Source of the DNA: Cryptomeria japonica
Lineage: Eukaryota; Streptophyta; Pinopsida; Cupressales; Cupressaceae
Length of the DNA: 64,000 nt
Reading direction: 5' to 3'
Assembly (NCBI RefSeq): GCF_030272615.1
Contig: NC_081412.1
Span: forward strand, 665,428,352-665,492,351
The translations under genes and the position numbers were made by a program. Of this stretch, positions 24,017-35,797 are shown piece after piece. Position 1 is the stretch's first letter, and each line of letters opens with the position of its first letter. The notes beneath the pieces are model-generated. The model was not told the DNA's origin. It worked only from the letters and a program-made list of their open reading frames with translations, and searched no databases.

Positions 24017-25530
24017 TATTGGCATGATTGGCATAACTGATGCAGATCAAGAATGGTGATTGAACCAATAAAGGACTATTTGTGATGACATTGTAATGAA
24101 GAGATTGAGATTTCATGATCGAATGACTTTGATTAGTTATGTGTGTTGTCATTGATGGCAACTGATGTTTACTATGTCGTATTTTTTCATCTTAGTCTTT
24201 TTAGTCTACCAGAAATGCCTTATCGGTATTATAGACAGTGAACTAAGAATGAGGACCTTAACCGGTAAATTAGGAATGTTTTGATTTGATCTGGAGATTG
24301 GTGATGATTGAAGTGTTGCGGTTTGGAATGTGAGCTTGTATCATTGTAATATGTATCTGACCGAAACCGCATCATGTTTTGGTTATCGAAAATCATGTTT
24401 ATGATTTATGTTGTATTTTTGCTAGGTTTAAGAAGAGTTTTAGGACCGGTAAATAATTCCTTAAACTTTAATGATTTTTGGTTTGGCAGTGATCTACATC
24501 AAGTTCAAATGTTGGTGATTATGTGGTGCGAACTACGTGAAGTGTTTCAAAGATGTATTTCTGCATTTGAAGAGTGAATTTATTAGGAATATGCAAAATT
24601 CTTAGTGGAATGTTCTAAGGGTTTGACTTTGTATCAAATCAAGATGCGATGATCATTCAATGGTTGTAATTGATTTGTAATTGATTGTAATGATCCATAT
24701 GATGATCAATGATGATATATAATGAGTTGTACAAGATCTGCGATGATCTATATTATAATTGTTAGGGTTTTGTAACTGACTAGGTTGTCAAGGTTATTTA
24801 TGTCAATATAGTTAATGTTTCATGTGTCGGTGGTGTGAAGCTGAACCAGAGTATGAGATTTGCTAGAGAGTAGCATATTTGGAGCTTAATTGGATCTGAT
24901 CAAGCAAGCAGTTAAGTGTTGTACCCTGATCATTCACTATTGTTCTCTAACAATTACAACAGTCAAAATCCCTTAACCGGGTAGGTCCTAACATGCCTTA
25001 CATTGTAAATCCCTTAACCGGGTAGCTCTATATCAAAATATTAAATCCTCTTGCAATGTTGATCCTAACATGTCAAAGCTCCTAACAAGGCTCATCATCT
25101 AAATCCCTTAACCGGGTGACTCCTAACAGGGTCTGCTCCTAATAGGGCATCATTGTAAGCTTCTAACTAGGCTAGGCTCCTAACAGGTTGCATTCCAAAT
25201 GAGTGCACAATTTTTTGTGGGTACCAATTCCCACCATGGTTTTTCCCTATTTGGGTTTCCATGTGAAAAACATGGTGTTCATATGATAAATGTTTTTATG
25301 TTTTGTTATGTTTTACTTTTAGTTTATGCATATTGATGAACACTTAATGAGTTGTTCTGATAAACCGATTTAATAGTTGGTTATTAGTGATTACCAGTAA
25401 TGGTAAAGAGTTTATTACTGGTTTATGTTTGATTTGAAGAAGGTTTATAAGTTCAAGTTTTAATATTGAAATTATTGTTAATATTGATTCACCCCCATCT
25501 TTTTATTAACCAGATCCTCTAAGATTATCA
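24017..25530 (+). repeat. 5' LTR of the copia element
   Basis: It begins TATTGGCATGATTGGC (TG mutated to TA) and ends AAGATTATCA just before the primer-binding site. It contains TTGTCATTGATGGCAA (24,146-24,161), a cluster of ATCCCTTAACCGGGT-type repeats (24,968-25,140), and CCCTATTTGGGTTTCCATG shared with the copia LTRs at 12.1 and 60.3 kb. Confidence 0.8.
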
Positions 25531-25532
25531 AT

Positions 25533-25543
25533 TGGTATCAGAG
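25533..25543 (+). promoter_or_regulatory. Primer-binding site (initiator tRNA-Met)
   Basis: TGGTATCAGAG, two bases after the LTR end; it is complementary to the 3' end of plant initiator methionine tRNA, the usual copia primer. Confidence 0.85.
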
Positions 25544-25600
25544 AATTAGTCCTTTGTTTGTAGAAAGCTTAACAACTTGAGAAAAAGATCCTGAAGAAAG

Positions 25601-26500
25601 ATGACGAATAAGGAGGGTCCCAAGTTTACCAAGGACAACTACTGGATATGGAAAGACCGGATGAAGATATACATTAAAGGATTGGGTGCTTAGTATTGGA
25701 ATCATGTGATGAACAAGTATGTTGGTCCTACTACCAGCCCCTTGACACCAAATGAGCTTAAAGAGAAACGAGAAAACATTCAAGCCTTGGAAGCAATTGT
25801 AAGTACTTTATTTGATTCTGAGTATATAGAAGTTCATGGATTAGAAACTACATTTGAGGTATGGGAGAAATTAGAATTGATTATATGGAGGAGATGAACA
25901 TGTTCAAAGAGCAAAAGAAGAAAGTTTAAGAGGAAAATTTGATGACATGAAAATGGCTGATGGTGACAACATTGCACAATATGGTCAAAGGATTAAAGTT
26001 GTAGGTGGTATTAAGAGTGTTGGAGGTAATATTGATGATGATATGGTTGTTAGTAAAATGCTTAGAACTCTCCTACCATAGTATGATATTAGAGTTTCTG
26101 CAATTCAAGAACTGAGATCTATCTCTAAAGATGATGTCAATGTTGATTCTCTTATTGGAAAGTTGACTATGTTTGAGTTAAAAAGCTTTGATAATAGTGT
26201 TTCAAAACCATCTGAATTTATTTTTAAATATTTTGTTACCGGTACATTTGTTAAGAAAGGAAAGGATATTTGTCATAATCATGACTACAGGTCTAGTCAT
26301 GGTGGTAGCAGAGGTGAGGATGATAATGAAGATCATGTCATGGAACTTTAGGCACTATTAGCTAAAAGATTTCCTAGAGGCACCGGTAAGTATAAAGGTA
26401 AATTACCCTTGAAGTGTTCTCTTGCAATAAAATTGGACACATATTTGCTAATTGTCCTCACTAATAAGAAAGAGAAGTTCATAAAGTTCAAAGGAAAAGG
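25601..26500 (+). pseudogene. Copia gag (UBN2-type capsid, zinc knuckle lost)
   Basis: ATG 25,601 opens a copia capsid with KFTKDNYWIWKDRMKIYIKG, then LEAIVSTLFDSEYIEVHG and, in a shifted frame, YGGDEHVQRAKEESLRGKF and SKMLRTLLP. The arginine-rich linker RFPRGTGKYKGKLPLKC (about 26,370-26,415) precedes the position of the CCHC knuckle, where a one-base change destroys the frame; CxxC and GH...C are still readable across frames. Capsid and nucleocapsid would package element RNA. Stops near 25,693, 25,895, 26,080 and 26,350 make it inactive. Confidence 0.85.
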
Positions 26501-27860
26501 ACAGAAACATTGCTATGTTCAGTTGATGAAGGAGTAACTAATGAAGAATCAAAAGAAGATGACAATGACGAGATAGTGTTAGTTGTTGTGAAGGAAGATC
26601 TAAATGATGAAAAGGCATTAGTGTCTCACATGAATAGCAGTGACGAATGGATAATAGATAGTGGTTTTTCACACCACATGACCGGCGATAGAAACAATTT
26701 CTTATCCCTTGAAGAATTTGATGGAGGTATAGAAGATTTGGTAACAACTCACCCTACATGATTAAAGGTAAAGGAACTATTTCATTAAATGGAAAAATAA
26801 ATGTAGATGATGTCTTTTGGGTTGATGGATTAAAGCATAACCTTTTGAGTGTTGGTCAATTAAATCATAAGGGTTATCTTCTAGAATTTCAAAGTGGAGT
26901 GTGCAGGATTCTTGGAAATAATGGAAAATTAATTGCTACTGGAAAGAAGACAAGAGGTAATCTTTTTCATCTAAATACTAATGTGAATAGTTGTTTGGTG
27001 GCAAAGACTAAAGACAATTGGTTATGGCACAAGAGATTTCGTCATGTTAATTTTGACAATTTGATAAAGGTTAGTAAATCAAGTATTGTGAGAGGTTTGC
27101 CCCAGCTTGTTAAACCAGATAATGTGTTATGTAAAGACTATCAGATGGGTAAGATGACTTATGTATCTTTAAATATTAATTCTTTCTCTTCAGAAAATAT
27201 CCTCAATTTTGTTCATACTGATCTTTGTGGTCCTATGAGGACTAAGAGTTATTTTGGTGATAGATATTTCATGATTTTAATTGATGATTTTTTGAAGATG
27301 ATGTGGGTAACTTTTCTAAGAGAAAATTTAGAGGCATTCATTAAACTTAGGGAATTCGAAGTTTTAGTTGAGAAAGAAACTGGGAAGAATTTGAAATGTT
27401 TAAGATTTGATCGGGATGGAGAATTTACTTCTGATGAATTTGTGAATTTCTGTGATGAACAGGGAATCAGGAGGGAGATGTTAGCTCCTAGAACTCCACA
27501 ACAAAATGAGATAGTAGCGAGGATGAATAGAACAAGTGTTGAAGCTACTAGAACCATGTTGATTAAAGGTGAAGTACTGAAAATATTATGGAGAGAAGCA
27601 ATTAGCACTGATGTTTACACTTTCAACCGGGTTCTTGTCAAGAGAGGTAACAACAAAACACCTTATGAATTATGGCATGGAAAGACTCTTGTTGTAAGTT
27701 ACTTTAAAAATTTTGGGAGTAGATGTTTTATTAAATGAGATGATTACACTAGAAAGTTTGATGCAAAGTGTGATGAAGGTATTTTTCTTGGTTACTCTAC
27801 AAAGAGTAAGGCTTCCAAATGTTATAACAAGAGAATAAAAAAGATCATTGAGAGTGTTAA
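26501..27860 (+). pseudogene. Copia protease and integrase
   Basis: Protease motif WIIDSGFSHHMTGD is at about 26,648-26,690, with the catalytic Asp-Ser-Gly kept. A frame break follows at 26,760, then an open stretch to 27,738. The integrase zinc-binding region has WHKRFRHVNFDNL and an altered CxxC (CKDYQMGKM). The core has the first Asp in HTDLCGPM and the second in RFDRDGEFTSDEF. In the third block (TPQQNEIVARMNRT) the catalytic Glu is replaced by Ala. GTPYE-like NKTPYELWHGK follows. Integrase would insert element cDNA; this copy cannot. Confidence 0.9.
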
Positions 27861-28717
27861 TGTGATGGTAGATGAACTCTCTAAGAAATCTAATGAGACC
27901 AATAGATCTGAACCTGAGAAAGATGAAGATAAACTTGTGTTTATTGAATCAAAGGTACAAAAGAATGATGAGCAGAACAATGCAGAAATAGGTGCTCAGT
28001 TGGTAAATGAAGATAGCAATGAAGAAGATGAAGAACGTGAAGTAGAAGGCACAACATCGGAACCAATAATACTAAGATATGTCAGACTGAATCATTCAGA
28101 AGAACAAATTATAGGAGATACAAATGGTGGTGTACAAACAAGAAGGAAAATCAAAGAAAACTCAAGTCTGATTTCAACTATAGAGCCTAAAATAGTAAGA
28201 GAGCCATTGAAGTATGATGATTGGATTAATGCCATGAATGAGGAATTGGATCAGATTGAGAAGAATGACACATGGACACTTGTTCCCAGAATAGAAGACA
28301 AGAGTGTGATCAGCACTAAATGGTTCTTTACAAACAATTTGAATGAAGAAGGAAAGCTTGTGAGGAATAAAGCAAGGTTGGTATGCAAAGGCTATGCACA
28401 AGAAGAAGGAGAAGAATATGGAGAAACTTTTCCACTAGTGGCAAGATTAGAAGGAGTTGGGATGTTACTTTCTTATTTTGTATTTAAAGGATTTAAGGTC
28501 TACCACATGGATGTTAAATCTGCTTTTCTTAATGACATCCTTGAGGAAGAAGTGTACATAGAATAACCAGATGGATTTACTTTAACAGAGAATAAAGATA
28601 TGGTTTGAAAGTTGCCTAAGGCACTATATCGATTGAAGTGGGTACTAAGACCGTGGTTTGAAATATTGCATGCACATCTGATCAAGATAGGATTCTAGTG
28701 GACTAGTGAGGATAGTA
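27861..28717 (+). pseudogene. Copia reverse transcriptase, N-terminal part
   Basis: An acidic linker (27,862-28,190) leads into the copia RT opening EPLKYDDWINAMNEELDQIE, NDTWTLVPR and KWFFTNNLNEEGKLVRNKAR. The palm motif VYHMDVKSAFLND (about 28,500-28,538) carries the first catalytic Asp. A stop at 28,564 precedes PDGFTL, and ALYRLK is intact. The frame reaches a Glu-Asp-Ser-Asn block at 28,708-28,719, where the non-autonomous LTR element entered. The gene resumes at 35,413. Confidence 0.9.
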
Positions 28718-28722
28718 ACTTA
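28718..28722. repeat. Target-site duplication, left (ACTTA)
   Basis: ACTTA precedes the TG of the inserted LTR; ACATA follows the matching CA at 35,408-35,412 (one mismatch). The host reading frame continues across the two copies. Confidence 0.75.
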
Positions 28723-29499
28723 TGTTGGCATTCTACACTCTTGTGAGAATAGTTGATGTTGTCATTGATGGCAACCAACTGGTAACCATCTGGAAAACAA
28801 CTGGAAATTCATCGGCAATTGGTTTCTACATACCCGACATCACAAAACTTCATACACCGGCAAACACTGACACCGGTGGGCACTTCACCGAAATTCAGCT
28901 TACATCTGCAACAAGCATACCGACACTCCAGCCAACATGGGATAAAGTTTTGTTTATATGAATTGTTTTGTAGTGTAATTATCTTTTATAAGATGACATG
29001 TTATATTGTAAAAGACTCATATATGTATGAGATCTTATAGGTCATTTTGTGAGAGTGATGAGAGAAAGGTATAATGTGTGATAAGGCAATTTTGTATAAG
29101 GTGATATAGTTGACAGTGAAGGTTTTTGGTTATTGACTAAGCTTAAACCAGTACTGAACCTGGCATGAGAGATGTTGTTTTGAGTAGTACATTGTATTGG
29201 ATTTGATATTCCATTTTTGTAGTCAGTGAGACTCTTTATTGAGCAATGAGCTCTAGGCTGTTGGCCTCCCTGCATGTGCAGGCCCCTCATTGTAAGTAGT
29301 AGTTATTCATTAGCTAGTGAGTAAATATTGTGGGTCACAAATCCCACTGAGGTTTTTCCCACATCAGGTTTCCTCGTTAAATATCTTGTGTTATCATGTG
29401 TTTCTATGTTGTCTCTATTATTTTTGTTTATTGCAATAATTCTTATTTTCCACTACACTGTTTTGGGATGCAAAATTATTAATAAGTTTAAATATTCTA
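28723..29499 (+). repeat. 5' LTR of the non-autonomous element
   Basis: It starts TGTTGGCATTC. It is closely similar to 34,562-35,407 throughout but about 70 bp shorter: the terminal tract after AATATTCTAC is missing next to the primer-binding site. It contains TTGTCATTGATGGCAA at 28,759-28,774. Confidence 0.85.
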
Positions 29500-29501
29500 C
29501 G

Positions 29502-29512
29502 TATCAGAGCCC
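29502..29512 (+). promoter_or_regulatory. Primer-binding site remnant (initiator tRNA-Met)
   Basis: TATCAGAGCCC, the copia-type primer site without its first two or three bases because of the deletion at the LTR end. Confidence 0.7.
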
Positions 29513-29623
29513 GGTCCTCTATTTTTAATAGCCTAATAGCTTGAGGAAGATTCTGACACCGGTACAGATGGAGAACTGAAGAAAATAGTTGGAAGGATCT
29601 CTTGAAGATTTGATACAGAAAAA

Positions 29624-30640
29624 TTGAAGAATATCAAACTTGAAGATGATCTGAGGATTGCACAGGAATTCATTAAAGGACTTCAGGAGAACTTTGCTAT
29701 AGCACAAAATAAAATAAAAGAACTTCATGAGAAGATGCAGAATGATGATGGTGAAAAAGAAACTCTTAGAGACATTGCAAACAAGTTGAGACAAGAAAAC
29801 AGTAATATGAAGAATGAAATGCAACATATGACTATGAGGTTATGTTAAGATATTGAAGACAAGAAGAAGAATGAAGAAGACTTGACTAGGAGACTTAATG
29901 ATGCTAGAAATGAAAATCTAAGACTTGGTCATGAAAATGATACATTAAAGTTAAACTTGATTCACATGCAACATGATAAAGCTGAGCTTATGAGACAAGT
30001 TGGAATTCTGGAAAATGAGTTGGCTACTGCAAATAAACACAAAGACAAATTCAAGAAAAGTTCAAAAGAACTTGATGACATGCTTAAAAAATAGAAACCT
30101 AATGGAGATACTAATGGCCTTGGATTTGAACATGGAGAAAGTTTTGGAACTACAAACAATCAAGATCAGAACAAACCAGTAAGACAACCTAATGCTTATA
30201 AATTTAATGGCAAATGTTTCAATTGCAACAAATGTGGTCACAGAGAAAATCGGTGTAGATTTAGAAATAATCAGAATACAAACTCACCTACTGGTCAATG
30301 TTTCAAATGCAAAAAAGTTGGTCATAATTCAAAAAAATTCATAATGAATGTGAAATGCTATGTTTGTGGAAGATTTAGGCATTTATCTAATCAATGCAAA
30401 TCACAAACCAGTCAAGGATATGGAAAGGCTATTCAGAGGAATTATGTAACTTGTTATGCTTGTAACAAGATTGGACATATTGCTAAATTCTATAGAAGCA
30501 AGAATACACCAGCAAACAACAAAGGATCTAGTTTGAAGGGAAAAGAAAAGGTAGATGAAGTTAAGCAAGAATTTTCAAAACAATGGATTAAGAAGAGTGA
30601 TCAGAAAACTGATGAAACTATATCTTCATCGGTAGAATAG
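29624..30640 (+). pseudogene. Gag-like protein with coiled coil and four zinc knuckles
   Basis: A single frame of 339 codons with two stops (29,846 and 30,092). Residues 1-155 form a long heptad-rich coiled coil (LEDDLRIAQEFIKGLQENF, ENELATANKHKDKFKK). Four CX2CX4HX4C-type knuckles follow: CFNCNKCGHRENRC (30,215), CFKCKKVGHNSKKF (30,299; last Cys lost), CYVCGRFRHLSNQC (30,356) and CYACNKIGHIAKFY (30,452; last Cys changed to Tyr). A basic tail rich in Lys and Ser ends the protein. Zinc knuckles imply RNA binding, as in nucleocapsid; four in tandem exceeds the usual one or two. No copia capsid motif is visible, so the coiled coil may provide assembly. The start is unsure because frame 2 is closed just upstream. 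Confidence 0.75.
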
Positions 30641-30978
30641 ATTAATCCTCCACCGGTAGGAGATTCTTCATCTAACTAAGGAACAATCCCTAGGGGGTAC
30701 TGTAGCAAGTTGAAGATCATGCATTCTACCCTCGGTTGATGGTGAGAAGATACATTTCTTCTTTACCAGAGGATGTGTTAAGTTTTCACTTAACCAATGA
30801 GTATTTAATGTTGTTTTAAAGAAAGTTTTGCCTATAAAGCACTAGGAAACCCTCATTTCGAACTCACCGAGCATTCAAACAATCAGAGAGCATGAAATTG
30901 AGCAAGGAATTCCAAGGCGAAGCTGCAAAGTGATTTTCAAGAATTCAGATTTTTGATTTAGAGGTATTTATCTTTGAA
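30641..30978 (+). other. Spacer between the two ORFs of the non-autonomous element
   Basis: Contains CCCTAGGGGGTACTG near 30,690 and TTGCCTATAAAGCACTAGG near 30,828, the latter a TATA-like element about 150 bp before the second ORF. An internal promoter is possible but unproven. Confidence 0.4.
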
Positions 30979-33900
30979 ATGGCTTCCTCATCTTTTGTTC
31001 CAGAGTTTATTTCGAACCCTACCATTGTGGAAAATTTTAAATGCCCTAGACCCGTATTCAATATTATCCCCGAGATTGCAAAACAAGATGATTCTGTAGG
31101 AGCTTTTTGAAAATCCCTAAGGGTGTAGCATTTACAGAAGACCCTAGAATTTACATACATTGCAACATAGAAAACCTAGGGAATGAGGAGTTGAAGAAAA
31201 TGTTTAATGAGGTCATTTCTGATGAAAATGGAGTAATCAAGTCTAAACATAAGATTGTGGAAAATTTAGGTTTTGTAGAAATTCTAAACATTCCTAAATT
31301 TCCTAAGGAATTTGTCAGACTTGTATTGAGCAGAGTCCGTGGAGAATTCATGTGGTGAGAATCAGTTTGGAAAATAACCAGGGAATCAATTAAGGCAGTT
31401 ACTGGTTTACCTTCAACCGGTAGTAGGCCTGATAAAACCAAGAAGATACCTAACAAAGGAGTTGTGGATTTAACCAGAGCAACATCTGATAACAGGCCAC
31501 TTAGAGTAAATGTTCTTAAGGACTTAAATGTAAGACATGTGAGTATGGTACTAGGTTACAAAGCTACTCATGCAAATAGACTAAATTTTGTTTCTAGCCT
31601 ATATATTCACATTGCATATGAGATGGTACACAATAATGCTAAGATTGATGTGTATGAATGGCTTAAAGAAGAATTAATTGACAAGCTAAAGAAGATTAAA
31701 TGTGACAAGAAAGGTACTTTCCATTTTGGAAACCTTCTGGTATGTTTGATGATGTACTTCACCAAGGAGATACCCGACATAGGTCACAAGGATTTTGGTT
31801 ATGACATTCCGGTAGGAAAACAGACAAAAGATGATTTCACCAATATGGGCACTGATAGTATTACAAACATTATAGACTATTTCAAAACATTCCAATCTAA
31901 GATGAGAGCAAGAGAGAGACTACCACAAAGCATAGTTGATAAATATGACAAGGAAATCTACTTTGTTATTAAGAGAGATGAAACTTGGATGCAAGCAGCA
32001 AGTCCTAGAACTATTTGGGTTACGAAGATGGGATATGAGATAGACTTATCTATTTTGGAAACTTATGCTAAAGCTCTACTTGATGCACCAAGGGAAACGT
32101 CTGAGGAATTCTTTGGAAATGCAGAAACCATAGAGAGTAAAGTGTCTATGTAGAAAAGGACTAAGAGAAGAGAAAAATTCATAAGAGATGCCTCCAAGAA
32201 GGTAAATGAAATCAAAGAAAATATCATGAGCATTAGTGGTATATCAGCAAGTGAACTTGAAGGACTACAACCTAAAGAACATGTTTCACCAGTTGTAACA
32301 TCTTCTGGCACTAGCAGTGGTAAAGCTATTGAGTGTAAAAGAGTAGAAAGGAAGAGAAAACCCTCACCGGTACCCTCTCCTTCACCTAAGAAAACCAAGA
32401 CACAAAGGAAGAAACAACAGGCAGTTAGGGAACTGAAGAAGAAACTTACACATAAGAAGAAACAGACACTGTTTACCCCCACATTGAATGATTTACTGAA
32501 TGAGATAACAGAGGAAGGTAATTTGTCTAATGTAAGCAAATGGTATAACACTTCAAATGATACTGACAGAAACACCATTGAGGAAAGCATTGTCTTACAC
32601 TTGGATATATACAAGAAAGTTTTGATAGAAGTGATTGATGAGCTACCAAATGATCTCTACATGAGACTAGAAGAAAAAAGGCTATAAGTGATGGAAATGG
32701 ATAAGAAATTGAAAGTTGAAGCACTCTTGGTTGTTCATCCGGTAAACTCCAAGGAAGAAATTGATGAACTCATCTCTGAAGCTAACCAATCTGTATTTGT
32801 TAGTGGAAACTGACAAGTAAGCTTGATGGCTAGAAGGGTAAAAGAGATTGCAGAGGAAACTACAGATAAATGGGATATATTCTTTGTGGAGAAGGAAAAG
32901 CAAGAGGAAAAGAGCATACCTAAAAAGACATTTAAAGTATATCAGAAAGACAAGGACAAGGGTAAAAGAAAATTTGGTGGTATTCCAAACATAAAGGTTA
33001 TAGATAACCTTCCACTGCCTCCTTTGAATACACCATCGGTACACTCAGAAGTTCCATCGACTACTAATACTGAAGTTATAACACATGATAATACTAACCC
33101 TGAGTCTGAGATACTCTTTACAATGAATGTGGATACTCAAGAGGTAAATATTGTTGTGGATAAAGATAATTCAGAGGTTGAGGTAGACAGTGTTGATAAT
33201 AGAAAATTCCAGAGAAATCGGCACAAACTGTGGACTCTTAGGAAACTGAGATACCGACTCAAACAGAGAAACCAGTAGTGACTAGAAAACCCATAGAGAA
33301 AAAAGGTACTAGCATAGGATCACCATAATCTGAGAAACCGGTAGCAAAACTTTCAGAGAAACAAGTAGAGGCAAAGGTTGATGTTGAAACTAAAAAACTG
33401 GCAGTTACAGAGACACTTGAACAATCTGAGAAACCATTAAAGTTTGAGGTGCAAACACAGACAAATCCACCAGAGGAAAATAAAAGCAAAATGGATACAT
33501 CTGATGGAAGTAAAGATGAGATACTAAAGGTGATTGGTCAAACATCTGTTGAGATGAAATCTACTGCTGAACCGAGTACATCTACAAGTGAATTCAGACC
33601 TACCGATATCACAGAGGTACTTTTGGATTCTATAAAGAGGATAAATGATTGCAATGCATTGGCTTTTAAGGCAATTGATAACACTTTACCTATTCTTAAG
33701 ATGATTGCACCAAATTGTAACACAAATCACATTAAGGATTCTTTAGGTAAATTAGACACATTATCCAAATTCATTTCTGATAATGTTATAACTATAGACA
33801 AAGTGAATGAGGATATCATAAAGGAGAGAGTTGAAAAAGAGAAAAACACATTCTTTGAAAACACAATAAAGAAATGTACTGATCATGTGGATACACTTTT

Positions 33901-34417
33901 ACCGGTACTCAATTCTACAATTTTGGAGTATAAGGAGCTATATAGAGAAGCATGTAAACCTCACTTTTTGACTGAGGACATTGATAAGGAGATCAAGAAG
34001 ACACAAAAATAAATTGATGACATTGCAGATAATATTATAGGTTCATCCAAACTCATATCAGTTTTTGAACAGGAAATGGCAGTCTTTGAGGAGAAATTAG
34101 AAAAACTTGAGAAAGAGAAGGCAAGGATAAAGTCTAATGCCCGGGAACCAAAAGATAAATTTTGTCTGAGGCTAGATAATATAATTACTCAGAGAACTAA
34201 ATTGTCTAAGGAAACAGTACAAGAAGAAAGACCAACGGAGCAGCAGATGCACTTTCTCACCGGTATGATCCAGCAGACTGAGGCAACTTTAGATGACAAC
34301 AACAAATTTATGCAGTCTAAATATGATTTTGGCAGACGTCTTTTAGATTGTAACCAACCGGTTACAAACCTTGAGGTAGCATTTTTGTACTCTTTTGATG
34401 ACATCCTTTGTCATTGA
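30979..34417 (+). pseudogene. Large second ORF of the non-autonomous element (unknown function)
   Basis: It starts at ATG 30,979 (MASSSFVPEFISNPTIVENF). Only two frameshifts (near 31,105 and 33,255) and about six stops occur over 3.4 kb. Residues about 45-370 look globular, with WKITRESIKAVTGLPSTGSR, RLNFVSSLYIHIAYEMVHNN and HFGNLLVCLMMYFTKEIPDI. This is the pattern of uncharacterised plant retrotransposon-associated domains. A lysine/proline-rich stretch (RKRKPSPVPSPSPKKTKTQR, about 32,350) may be a nuclear localisation signal. The C-terminal third is Glu/Lys/Thr-rich, ending in a coiled coil (EEKLEKLEKEKARIKSNARE). No enzymatic motif is visible. Confidence 0.65.
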
Positions 34418-34561
34418 TGTCAAAGGGGGAGTAGTGGAGAAAAATGCATGTGCAGAGGAGATCACTTGCTCAGGGGGAGTACATCCTTTTTGGATTTCAG
34501 TTTTTGGATAACATTTTTTATTTTTCTCATCAGTGTTGCCATCAATGCCAAAGGGGGAGAT
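34408..34561 (+). promoter_or_regulatory. Repeated polypurine tracts before the 3' LTR
   Basis: CAAAGGGGGAG occurs at about 34,421 and 34,549 and CAGGGGGAGT at about 34,470. The last abuts the LTR. Two of them sit directly after TTGNCATNNATGNCAA motifs. Multiple polypurine tracts are a described hallmark of Sirevirus-lineage copia elements. Confidence 0.6.
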
Positions 34562-35407
34562 TATTGGCATTCTACATTCTTATGAGAATATTTGATGTTG
34601 TCATTGATGGCAACCAACTGGTAACCATCTGGTAAACAACTAGAAATTCATCGGCAATTGGTTTCTACATACTCGGTATCATAAAACTTCATACACCAGC
34701 AAACACCAACACCGACAAGCACTTCACCAGTATTCAGATTACATCAACAACAAGCATACCGGCACTCCAGCCGACATGGGATAAATTTTTGTTTATATGA
34801 ATTATTTTGTAATGTAATTATCTTTTATAAGATGACATGGTATATTGTAAAAGACTCATATATGTATGAAATCTTATACGTCATTTTGTGAGAGTGATGA
34901 GAGAAAGATATAATGTTTGATAAGGCAATTTTGTATAAGGTGATATAGATGACAATGAAGGTTTTTGGTTATTGATTGAGCTTAAACCGGTACTGAACCT
35001 GGCATGAGAGATGTTGTTTTGAGCAGTACATTGTATTGGATTTGATAATCCATTTTTGTAGTTAGTGAGACTCTTTATTGAGCAGTGAACTCTAGGTTGT
35101 TGGCCTCCTTGCATGTGCAGGCCCCTCATTGTAAGTGGTATTTATTCTTTGGCCAGTGAGTAAATATTCTGGGTCACAAATCCTACTAAGGTTTTTCCCA
35201 CACTGGGTTTCCTCATTAAATATCTTGTGTTATGGTGTGTTTCTATGATATCTCTATTATTTATGTTTATTGCAATAATTCTTATTTACTGGTACACTGT
35301 TTTGGGATGCAAAGTTATTAATAAGTTTATAAATTCTGCTTAAGAGTTAGACATTGATTCACCCCCCCCCACTCTCAGTGTCTTTGGGACTGTCACTGAA
35401 TCTAACA
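34562..35407 (+). repeat. 3' LTR of the non-autonomous element
   Basis: It starts TATTGGCATTC (TG mutated to TA) and ends GTCACTGAATCTAACA. It retains the terminal tract (TTAAGAGTTAGACATTGATT followed by poly-C and CTCTCAGTGTC) that the 5' LTR lacks. Confidence 0.85.
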
Positions 35408-35797
35408 ACATATATCTTAAGACTGATGGAGACAAATTATTGATAGCTGAAGTATTTGTAGATGATATAATTTTTGGAGGTGGTGATGATTTATGTATCT
35501 CGTTTGCTAAGGAGATGAAGAAATAATTTGAAATGTCTCTTATTGGTGAAATTAAGTTTTTCATTGAGTTGCAAGTCCAACAATTGGATGGTGGAATATC
35601 TATCTGTCATAGTAAGTATGTAAAGGAAGTGTTGAAAACATTTGGCATGGAGGATTGTAAACTGACTGGTACTCTAATGGTGATAGGTTGTAAACTGTCT
35701 AAGCAAGATGATTCACCCTCCATTGAAGAAAAGGAATACATGTCCATGATCGATAAGTTGCATTATGTTGTTCACAATAGGCTGATATTTTCATAGT
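35408..35797 (+). pseudogene. Copia reverse transcriptase, middle part
   Basis: Resumes exactly after the 5-bp duplication with NIYLKTDGDKLLIAEVFVDD. The catalytic box reads FVDD (usual YVDD) at about 35,451-35,462. It continues with EIKFFIELQVQQLDGGISIC and KYVKEVLKTFGMEDCK to LHYVVHNRLIF near 35,790, where the gypsy fragment interrupts. One stop (35,524, TAA) and one small deletion. The remainder follows at 40,913. Confidence 0.9.

Larger units (their letters stand above)
28723..35407 (+). mobile_element. Non-autonomous LTR retrotransposon with two long ORFs and no pol
   Basis: It has two related LTRs, a primer-binding site, a terminal polypurine tract and 5-bp flanking duplications. The internal 5.06 kb holds a coiled-coil/zinc-knuckle gag-like ORF (29,624-30,640) and a second ORF of about 1,140 codons (30,979-34,417). 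No protease, integrase, reverse transcriptase or RNase H motif is visible in any frame, so it would need enzymes from another element. Borders are TGTTGGCATT...CTAACA. It interrupts the copia reverse transcriptase and is therefore younger than that element. Confidence 0.85.

Noticed and set aside
32063..32614. 183-codon minus-strand frame with apparent membrane helices
   Set aside because: Complement of the Lys/Glu/Pro-rich second ORF of the non-autonomous element; not an independent gene.
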